The translations under genes were made by a program, and so were the position numbers. Of a stretch of 10,897 nt of DNA, positions 6,332 to 10,897 are shown piece after piece; position 1 is the stretch's first letter, and each line of letters begins with the position of its first letter. The stretch comes from an uncultured Collinsella sp. GTDB lineage: Bacteria; Actinomycetota; Coriobacteriia; Coriobacteriales; Coriobacteriaceae. The notes beneath the pieces are model-generated. The model did no database searches. It saw only the letters and a program-made list of their open reading frames with translations, and was not told the DNA's origin. Where the stretch lies: positions 1 through 10,897 of the forward strand of contig CABRFG010000065.1 in assembly GCA_902470095.1 (NCBI GenBank), given 5' to 3'.

Positions 6332-6337
6332 TATACT
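6332..6337 (+). promoter_or_regulatory. Candidate -10 box for the membrane protein gene
   Basis: TATACT lies 39 bases before the ATG at 6376, a suitable position for a -10 element. The matching -35 region is poor, so this is tentative. It does fit the idea that the gene, isolated by terminators on both sides, has its own promoter. Confidence 0.3.
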
Positions 6338-6375
6338 TCCTTTCGCATTAACCACCGGACTGAGGAGGTATCCAA

Positions 6376-7392
6376 ATGCCGGATAACGGGTCAATACAAA
6401 AAAGAGACGCGCATGAGATGGCTCATGGGCGTCCTGTCCAGATAACCGAGCATACGACGGTAACCGAGCTGCAGCCCAGTCTGTCCGATGTCGTGTGCGC
6501 AAACAAAAAACTGCAGATTGGCTTTATCGTTGCGCTCGTGGTACTAGCGCTGTTGTCGGGCTTTGTAGCTCGTCCGCATTTTGCCGATACCAAGACCTGG
6601 GACTCCACCATCGAGGTCATCGATCAAAAGAAAGGTAACGTACTGGCGCTCACGACCTCGTGCGTGGCGCTGTCTGCGGGCATTACCGCGCTGCCGGGTG
6701 ATACGGGAACGCCGGTTGCCGAGCAGCTCGCACAGCTTTCGGGCAACCTTGGTATCGTGCTTGCCGTGCTATACCTAGAGAAATATTTGCTCACGATTTT
6801 GTGGTCGGTTGGCCTGGGCATCTTAATCCCGTTTGCGTTGGTGCTCTTTGCGGTGTCGCTCGGCATTCACGGGCGCTGGAGCACGAGCGCTGTCCTGCGC
6901 CGTGTGGCGACGCGCGTACTGGTGGTTGCCGTGATCGGCATGGCGCTCGTGCCCGCGAGCGTATGGGTGTCGCAGAAGGTCGACGAAACGTATCGAGTGA
7001 GCATCGAGGCGGCCGAGCAAAAGGCGACTGACGCTGCGGGTGCGGCAGATGGCGACAGCTCCAAAACAAGCAAGAAAAAGACCGAGTCCACAGAGTCCAA
7101 GAATGTGCTTGAGCAGCTTGCCGATGGTGCCTCGAGCCTGGTCACGTCGGTGACCAGCGGTGCCAAGCAGATGACCGATGAAATTGTTCAGCAGGTGACC
7201 GATCTGATCGAAGGCGTCATCGTGATGATCGTGACTTCGTGCGTTATCCCGCTGCTGGTCCTCGCGGCGTTTTTGTGGCTGGGGCACGTGCTGCTGGGGA
7301 TTGATATTTCCGGCCCGGCGAACTATTTGACGGGCCGCTTTCTGAGTGCTCCGTCCAAGCACGCCAAAAAGGGTGGCAGTTCGAGTAACTAA
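6376..7392 (+). CDS. Multi-pass membrane protein of unknown function
   Basis: I do not recognise this 338-residue protein. After a polar N-terminus (1-45) come hydrophobic segments at about 46-66, 137-163, 178-198 and 279-308. A weaker pair at 88-106 and 120-135 may be further membrane or re-entrant parts. Between the third strong segment and the last lies a long soluble stretch (about 200-278). It begins in an Ala/Glu-rich helix-forming part, passes through a Ser/Lys/Thr-rich low-complexity run (228-242) and then an amphipathic helix-like part with regularly spaced Val and Leu. The tail is basic and Ser/Gly-rich. There is no signal-peptide cleavage motif, catalytic signature or transporter motif that I can name. 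The ribosome site GAGGAGG (6362-6368) is strong. Its own terminator follows, and the lacF terminator precedes it, so it is probably transcribed separately and need not belong to lactose metabolism. Confidence 0.85.
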   Translation: MPDNGSIQKRDAHEMAHGRPVQITEHTTVTELQPSLSDVVCANKKLQIGFIVALVVLALLSGFVARPHFADTKTWDSTIEVIDQKKGNVLALTTSCVALSAGITALPGDTGTPVAEQLAQLSGNLGIVLAVLYLEKYLLTILWSVGLGILIPFALVLFAVSLGIHGRWSTSAVLRRVATRVLVVAVIGMALVPASVWVSQKVDETYRVSIEAAEQKATDAAGAADGDSSKTSKKKTESTESKNVLEQLADGASSLVTSVTSGAKQMTDEIVQQVTDLIEGVIVMIVTSCVIPLLVLAAFLWLGHVLLGIDISGPANYLTGRFLSAPSKHAKKGGSSSN

Positions 7393-7422
7393 AACAACTG
7401 TATATACCGGGGCATACCGTCG

Positions 7423-7458
7423 AAGGGCGGCCGAGATGCGTTCTCGGCCGCCCTTTTT
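7423..7458 (+). terminator. Intrinsic terminator after the membrane protein gene
   Basis: A 13-base perfect stem (7423-7435 with 7443-7455, core GGGCGGCCGAG) has a seven-base loop and ends in TTTTT. It starts 31 bases after the stop codon at 7392 and separates this gene from the lacA transcription unit. Confidence 0.93.
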
Positions 7459-7525
7459 GTTTGTTGAATACGTGGCAGGCTAGGTTTTCCCGATCCCAAA
7501 GGCCAGCAATCATCCGTAAACGGTA

Positions 7526-7545
7526 TTTGTTCAAAAAAGAACAAA
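7526..7545. promoter_or_regulatory. Palindromic operator-like site upstream of lacA
   Basis: TTTGTTCAAAAAAGAACAAA is a perfect seven-base inverted repeat with a six-base spacer. The TGTTC-N6-GAACA geometry is that of GlpR-like DeoR-family operators. It lies just upstream of the TGTTC element at 7572-7591. As no DeoR-type gene is in the window, the binding protein is unknown. The T/A-rich hairpin is not followed by a T-run, so it is not a terminator. Confidence 0.45.
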
Positions 7546-7561
7546 GATAAACAAATAATTC

Positions 7562-7590
7562 TTGCAGTTGATGTTCGAATGTGTTCAAAT
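7562..7590 (+). promoter_or_regulatory. Candidate promoter of the lacA-lacB unit
   Basis: TTGCAG (7562-7567) and TCAAAT (7585-7590) are 17 bases apart and could be -35 and -10 boxes. The spacer and -10 overlap the TGTTC element, which would suit repression. Both hexamers are imperfect. A leader of about 100 bases would precede the lacA ATG. Confidence 0.3.
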
Positions 7591-7591
7591 A
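7572..7591 (+). promoter_or_regulatory. TGTTC direct-repeat element upstream of lacA
   Basis: TGTTCGAATGTGTTCAAATA has two TGTTC units ten bases apart and matches the lacF element at 5595-5614 in 16 of 20 positions. An inverted copy of the half-site, CGAACA, follows at 7596-7601. Between them GTGTT and AACAC also pair around a short centre. The cluster is a plausible binding site for the pathway regulator. Confidence 0.45.
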
Positions 7592-7695
7592 AACACGAAC
7601 AGTGAAGAACCGCACATTCAGATGCCCGGACCTGAACGCGATTCAACACTTCCAAACAGAAACTACGCACCTGCGTATCTCTCAAGGAGGATGTC

Positions 7696-8124
7696 ATGAG
7701 GGTTGTAATCGCTTCCGATGCCGACGGTATGTCGATGAAGGAGTCCATCAAGGAGATGCTCATCGCCGACGGTCACGAGGTCGTCGACTATTCTGAGACC
7801 CCTGCCGCGGACTTTGTCGATTCCGCGACCGCCGTTGCCAAGGACCTGCTGGAGCACAAGGATTCCCAGGGCTTCGCATTCGATAAGTACGGCGTCGGCT
7901 CCTATATGGCCGCCGTCAAGATCAAGGGCATGGTCGTCGCCAACATTTCCGATGAGCGTTCCGCTTACATGACCCGCGAGCACAACGGCTCGCGCATGGT
8001 CACCATGGGCCCGGGCGTTGTGGGCACCGAGGTCGCCAAGAAGATCGCCCGCGAGTTCCTGCGTGCGCAGTACGCCGGCGGCCGTCACCAGATCCGTGTC
8101 GACATGCTCAACAAGATGGCCTAA
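7696..8124 (+). CDS. lacA: Galactose-6-phosphate isomerase, LacA subunit
   Basis: One of two subunits of the cytoplasmic isomerase that converts galactose-6-phosphate to tagatose-6-phosphate. Its 142 residues match the family length (141-142). It belongs to the RpiB/LacA/LacB fold: MRVVIASDADG at the N-terminus, AFDKYGVGSYMAAVKIKG (61-78), the highly conserved SDERSAYMTREHN (85-97), and a C-terminus GGRHQIRVDMLNKM nearly the same as in Lactococcus and Staphylococcus LacA. As is usual for LacA, it lacks the CGTG catalytic-cysteine motif, which LacB supplies, so it needs LacB for activity. The ribosome site AAGGAGG (7684-7690) fits the ATG at 7696. It opens the lacA-lacB-lacX-lacC series, with lacB 63 bases further on. 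Confidence 0.96.
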   Translation: MRVVIASDADGMSMKESIKEMLIADGHEVVDYSETPAADFVDSATAVAKDLLEHKDSQGFAFDKYGVGSYMAAVKIKGMVVANISDERSAYMTREHNGSRMVTMGPGVVGTEVAKKIAREFLRAQYAGGRHQIRVDMLNKMA

Positions 8125-8187
8125 CGAGAGCCACCGAGAACTCGAACTTCTACCTCAACTTGTGAATTCAGACGAAAGGACGTTCTG

Positions 8188-8712
8188 ATGAAGAAGACCA
8201 TCGCAATCGGTTGCGACCATATCGTTACGGACGAGAAGATCTATCTGGCCGACCGCCTGGAGCAGGCTGGCTACAAGGTGCTCGACTGCGGCACCTACAG
8301 CCACACCCGTACGCACTATCCCATCTACGGTAAGGCCGTGGGCGAGGCTGTTGCCAGCGGCAAGGCCGACTTTGGCGTGGCCCTGTGCGGCACCGGCATC
8401 GGCATCACCAACGCCGTCAACAAGGTTCCCGGCGCCCGCTGCGCCCTGGTTCGCGACATGACCTCTGCCCTCTATGCCCGTCGTGAGCTCAACGCCAACA
8501 TCGTGGGCTTTGGTGGCAAGATCACCGGCGAGTTCCTGATGGCCGATATCATGCTTGCCTTCCTGGAGGAGCCCTACGAGAAGACTCCCGAGCACGATGC
8601 CCTGATTGCCAAGATCGATGCTTGCAATAAGGCCGACGCCGAGGCTCAGGCTGACCCGCACTTCTTTGACGAGTTCCTCGAGAAGTGGGACCGCGGCGAA
8701 TACCATGATTAG
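8188..8712 (+). CDS. lacB: Galactose-6-phosphate isomerase, LacB subunit
   Basis: Partner of LacA in the isomerisation of galactose-6-phosphate to tagatose-6-phosphate. The 174 residues agree with family length (171-172). The catalytic cysteine is Cys67 in LCGTGIGI, and the N-terminal IGCDHIVTDEK carries the conserved Asp-His pair (10-11). HTRTHYPIYGK (39-49), NAVNKVPGARCALVRDMTSALYA (seen at 75-97) and the C-terminal FLEKWDRGEYHD are LacB hallmarks. The last motif is specific enough to exclude ribose-5-phosphate isomerase B. The ribosome site GAAAGGA (8174-8180) lies at a normal distance from the ATG. The stop at 8710-8712 is followed by a 203-base spacer before the epimerase gene, long enough that a second promoter downstream is possible. 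Confidence 0.97.
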   Translation: MKKTIAIGCDHIVTDEKIYLADRLEQAGYKVLDCGTYSHTRTHYPIYGKAVGEAVASGKADFGVALCGTGIGITNAVNKVPGARCALVRDMTSALYARRELNANIVGFGGKITGEFLMADIMLAFLEEPYEKTPEHDALIAKIDACNKADAEAQADPHFFDEFLEKWDRGEYHD

Positions 8713-8915
8713 CGGGTATCCGGCGTAATTAACTAGTCCGTTGACGGCTCGCGTTTCTGTGATGGGGCGCGGGCCGGTTTGCTATCAGCCCAATTGGCCC
8801 AGTGGGCTGGACGTGCATTGTTCTTTTGTTTGCGGCGCTGCCTCATTACCTTTCTGCTAAAGGCACGACGTTCACAAGGGATCGTGCGAGATGATATGTG
8901 AAGGAGAAGATTCCC
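8713..8915 (+). other. lacB-lacX spacer with weak hairpins
   Basis: This 203-base gap has no gene that I can support. CAGCCCA (8786-8792) pairs with TGGGCTG (8803-8809), and a T-rich patch (TTGTTCTTTTG, 8818-8828) starts nine bases later, a weak or partial terminator at best. TGTTCTTTTGTTTG (8819-8832) resembles TGTTCTTTTTTGTTTG upstream of lacF (5676-5691). A small hairpin CCTTT-N5-AAAGG lies at 8849-8863. The spacer may reduce read-through from lacAB into lacX-lacC or hold a separate promoter. Confidence 0.4.
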
Positions 8916-9797
8916 ATGGAGTTTGTTCTTGATAACGGCTCTGTCCGCATTGCGTTGAGCACGGCTGGCGGATCGTTCACTTCTATTACGGCCAACGGCC
9001 GTGAGTACCTGTGGCAGGGTGAACCGGCGGTCTGGTCGGGCCAGGCACCTATTTGCTTCCCGATCTGCGGTGGCCTTCGTGACGGTCACGCAACGACCAT
9101 GGGCGGCCGCGAGGTAAAGCTCGCCCGCCACGGCTTTGCGCGCAAACAGGAGTGGAAGCTCGAGGAACAGAGCGACAACATGGTTGCGCTGAGCCTAAGC
9201 TCTACCGACCATGCCGAGTTGCTCGAGCAGTACCCGTATCCGTTTAAGATCGTTGCTCGTTACACGATCGATTCGGAAAAGGTGACCGTGTCGTACGAGG
9301 TGACCAATGAGGGCACCGAGGACATGCCGTTCTTTGTGGGCGGTCACCCTGGCTTTAAGTGCCCGCTTGACGAGGGCGAGTCCTATGACGACTACGAGCT
9401 CCGTTTTGAGCAGCGCGAGGCCGCCGAGCTCTGTACTGCCGTTCCCTCGACGGGCCTGATTGATGTTGAGCATCGCAGCAAGAACCCGATGGTTGGCCAT
9501 GACCTGCCGCTGACCCACGAACTCTTTGACTTCGCGGAGACCATCTTTGACGTGCTCGAGAGCCGCGTGGTTACGCTGACCAAGAAGACCGAGGACAAGG
9601 GCGTGCGCCTGACGTTTCCCGATATGCCGTACCTGATTGTGTGGAGCAAGCCCGAGGGTGACTTTGTGGCCGTGGAACCGTGGGGTGGTCTGTCCACCTG
9701 CTCCGACGAGGACGATATTCTGGAGCACAAGCGTGGCTGCCTGGTGGCCAAGTCGGGAGAGACCGTCACCCGCGGCTTTGAGATCGAGATCCTTTAA
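8916..9797 (+). CDS. lacX: LacX-type aldose 1-epimerase (mutarotase) family protein
   Basis: Probably interconverts the alpha and beta anomers of a sugar or sugar phosphate of the pathway; the true substrate of LacX proteins is not settled. The ATG at 8916 is chosen because AAGGAG (8901-8906) stands nine bases before it. A GTG at 8898 in the same frame would place that ribosome site inside the gene. The 293-residue galactose-mutarotase-like fold shows YLWQGEPAVW (31-40), APICFPICGGLRDG (44-57), the histidines His72 in ARHGFAR and His144 in GGHPGF, and the catalytic-base glutamate Glu254 in AVEPWGGL. YLWQG, HGFAR and EPW patterns are those of the LacX branch rather than of GalM. In Lactococcus lacX ends the lac operon; here it lies between lacB and lacC, 56 bases before lacC. 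Confidence 0.88.
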   Translation: MEFVLDNGSVRIALSTAGGSFTSITANGREYLWQGEPAVWSGQAPICFPICGGLRDGHATTMGGREVKLARHGFARKQEWKLEEQSDNMVALSLSSTDHAELLEQYPYPFKIVARYTIDSEKVTVSYEVTNEGTEDMPFFVGGHPGFKCPLDEGESYDDYELRFEQREAAELCTAVPSTGLIDVEHRSKNPMVGHDLPLTHELFDFAETIFDVLESRVVTLTKKTEDKGVRLTFPDMPYLIVWSKPEGDFVAVEPWGGLSTCSDEDDILEHKRGCLVAKSGETVTRGFEIEIL

Positions 9798-9853
9798 CGA
9801 GCTATCGTATGTTTGGGGCTGCGCGTGTCGTGCCCCGGAAACAGGAGTTCAAT

Positions 9854-10789
9854 ATGATTCTGACCGTTACCATGAACCCGTCGATTGATACGCGCTATCA
9901 GCTCGATAAGCTGATCATCGACGATGTTAACCGTGTGACGCCCGAAAAGACCGCTGGCGGCAAGGGCCTCAACGTGAGCCGTGTGCTGCTGCAGTTGGGC
10001 GACGATGTGCTCGCGACCGGTCTGCTCGGCGGTCACATGGGTGCCTATATGGCCGAGCTCATGGATGCCGATGGCGTCAAGAACGACTTTGTGCCCATCG
10101 CCGGTGAGACGCGCATCTGCCTGAATATCCTGCACGAGGGCAACCAGACCGAGCTGCTGGAGAGCGGCCCGCAGATCGCCCCGGCCGAGCTCGAGGCCTT
10201 TACGGCCAAGTTCGCCGAGCTTGCAGCGAAGGCGGACGTTGTGACGCTTTCGGGCTCGCTGCCGCGTGGCGTCGATGCCGGCTACTATGCCGAGCTCGTC
10301 AAGATCGCCGAGGAGGCGGGCGCCAAGGTGCTGCTCGACACCTCGGGTGCATCGCTGGAGGCCGCGCTGGAGTCCGACGCTAAGCCTGAGCTCGTAAAGC
10401 CCAACCTGACCGAGATTAACGGCCTGCTGGGTACGTCCTTTACGACTGATGATGTCGATGCCCTGCGCGAGGCGCTCGCCGCCGATGGCCGCTTTGCCGG
10501 TATTCCCTGGGTTGTCGTTTCGATGGGCGCTGCCGGTTCGGTGGGCTTCCATGAGGGTCGCGCGTTCCGCGCCAAGACGCCCGCGATTGCGGCTGTGAAC
10601 GCGACGGGTTCCGGCGACTCGACCATCGCCGGCTTTGCGCATGCCATTGCTGCCGGCGCCGACGACGTCACGGTGCTCAAGACCGCCAATACCTGCGGCA
10701 AGCTCAACGCCATGGATCCCAAGACCGGGCATTTGGTTATGGACCGCTGGGACGAGGTCTACAACAGCGTTGTCGTGACTGAACTGTAG
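9854..10789 (+). CDS. lacC: Tagatose-6-phosphate kinase (PfkB family)
   Basis: Cytoplasmic ATP-dependent kinase that turns tagatose-6-phosphate into tagatose-1,6-bisphosphate. The ATG at 9854, six bases after AGGAG (9843-9847), gives 311 residues starting MILTVTMNPSIDTRYQL, the normal start of the family. An upstream ATG at 9809 would add 15 residues without a ribosome site and is rejected. PfkB signatures are present: GGKGLNVSRVL (35-45) and NATGSGDSTIAGF (249-261) with the catalytic Asp255. SGSLPRG (133-139) and KPNLTEI (182-188) are also typical. Close relatives are 1-phosphofructokinase (FruK) and 6-phosphofructokinase B; the TVTMNPSID start is shared with FruK, but the lacA-lacB-lacX context favours LacC. 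No aldolase gene (lacD) follows in the 108 bases left in the window. Confidence 0.92.
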   Translation: MILTVTMNPSIDTRYQLDKLIIDDVNRVTPEKTAGGKGLNVSRVLLQLGDDVLATGLLGGHMGAYMAELMDADGVKNDFVPIAGETRICLNILHEGNQTELLESGPQIAPAELEAFTAKFAELAAKADVVTLSGSLPRGVDAGYYAELVKIAEEAGAKVLLDTSGASLEAALESDAKPELVKPNLTEINGLLGTSFTTDDVDALREALAADGRFAGIPWVVVSMGAAGSVGFHEGRAFRAKTPAIAAVNATGSGDSTIAGFAHAIAAGADDVTVLKTANTCGKLNAMDPKTGHLVMDRWDEVYNSVVVTEL

Positions 10790-10790
10790 G

Positions 10791-10818
10791 GTTACGCGGT
10801 TTTACCAAACCGCGTAAC
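10791..10818. terminator. Perfect hairpin just after lacC, without a T-run
   Basis: GTTACGCGGTTT (10791-10802) pairs perfectly with 10807-10818 around a four-base loop, starting two bases after the lacC stop codon. Neither strand has a T-tract after it, so it is not a standard intrinsic terminator. It may protect the 3' end of the message, or serve two converging transcripts. Confidence 0.45.
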
Positions 10819-10858
10819 GGCGCGACGCTGCAAACGCCCCTAAGCGGCAATCTGACGT

Positions 10859-10897
10859 TCAATCGTCGGGCATGACCAAAAGGTCAATGCCCTCCTC
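10859..10897 (-). CDS. Possible 3' end of a convergent gene (12 codons visible)
   Basis: Read on the minus strand from the right edge, the frame gives EEGIDLLVMPDD and then TGA (10861-10859). The codons (GAG, GGC, CTT, GTC, CCC, GAC) suit this genome, and the position opposite lacC with a hairpin between is typical of a converging pair. Twelve codons cannot prove a gene or show its function. The same bases also form a small hairpin (GGGCATGACC with GGTCAATGCCC), which is the competing explanation. Confidence 0.35.
   Translation of the reverse strand, partial: EEGIDLLVMPDD

Noticed and set aside
8898..8915. GTG at 8898 as the start of the epimerase gene
   Set aside because: The AAGGAG ribosome site (8901-8906) would then lie inside the gene. 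The ATG at 8916 is at the right distance and gives the normal family N-terminus.
9809..9853. ATG at 9809 as the start of lacC
   Set aside because: It adds 15 residues that do not fit the family, and it lacks a ribosome site. AGGAG at 9843-9847 serves the ATG at 9854.
1..10897. CRISPR array, tRNA or rRNA genes, insertion sequence or phage genes
   Set aside because: I saw no regularly spaced direct repeats, no cloverleaf-like sequence, no transposase or integrase frame and no phage protein. The repeats found are palindromic spacer elements.

Overview
The window is a lactose/galactose catabolic locus of the phosphotransferase (PTS) plus tagatose-6-phosphate type, the pathway best known from Lactococcus, Staphylococcus and Streptococcus. 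It sits in a high-GC genome whose codon choice and intergenic repeats look actinobacterial. The mix of firmicute-style lac genes, high GC and palindromic spacer repeats fits a gut coriobacterium such as Collinsella. That is inference from general familiarity; no rRNA or other taxonomic marker is present.

Layout: (1) positions 1-653, the 3' part of a LacI-family repressor gene (+). (2) 654-919, an intergenic stretch with a two-unit palindromic repeat and the terminator of the operon on the other strand. (3) 2426-4201 then 920-2359, both on the minus strand: the lactose PTS enzyme IICB (lacE) followed by 6-phospho-beta-galactosidase (lacG). (4) 4202-4558, a 357-base divergent control region with three related operator-like sites. 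(5) 4559-5563, a complete LacI-family repressor (+), paralogous to the first. (6) 5778-6116, lactose PTS enzyme IIA (lacF), alone between its own upstream region and a strong terminator. (7) 6376-7392, a multi-pass membrane protein of unknown function with its own terminator. (8) 7696-10789, lacA, lacB, a lacX-type aldose 1-epimerase and lacC, all on the plus strand. (9) At the right edge, a possible convergent gene end.

How the genes work together: LacF passes phosphate to the IIB domain of LacE, which imports lactose as lactose-6-phosphate. LacG splits this to glucose and galactose-6-phosphate. LacA and LacB together isomerise galactose-6-phosphate to tagatose-6-phosphate, and LacC phosphorylates that to tagatose-1,6-bisphosphate. 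LacX probably interconverts sugar anomers. The last enzyme, tagatose-1,6-bisphosphate aldolase (LacD), is not in the window. Transport, hydrolysis and isomerisation genes are split over at least three transcription units, unlike the single lacABCDFEGX operon of lactococci.

Nothing here looks like a wholly new system. The points most worth following are the cis-regulatory architecture (a CG-centred operator family around lacE/lacI and a separate TGTTC direct-repeat element shared by lacF and lacA), the unknown membrane protein set between lac genes, and two intergenic palindromic repeat elements.
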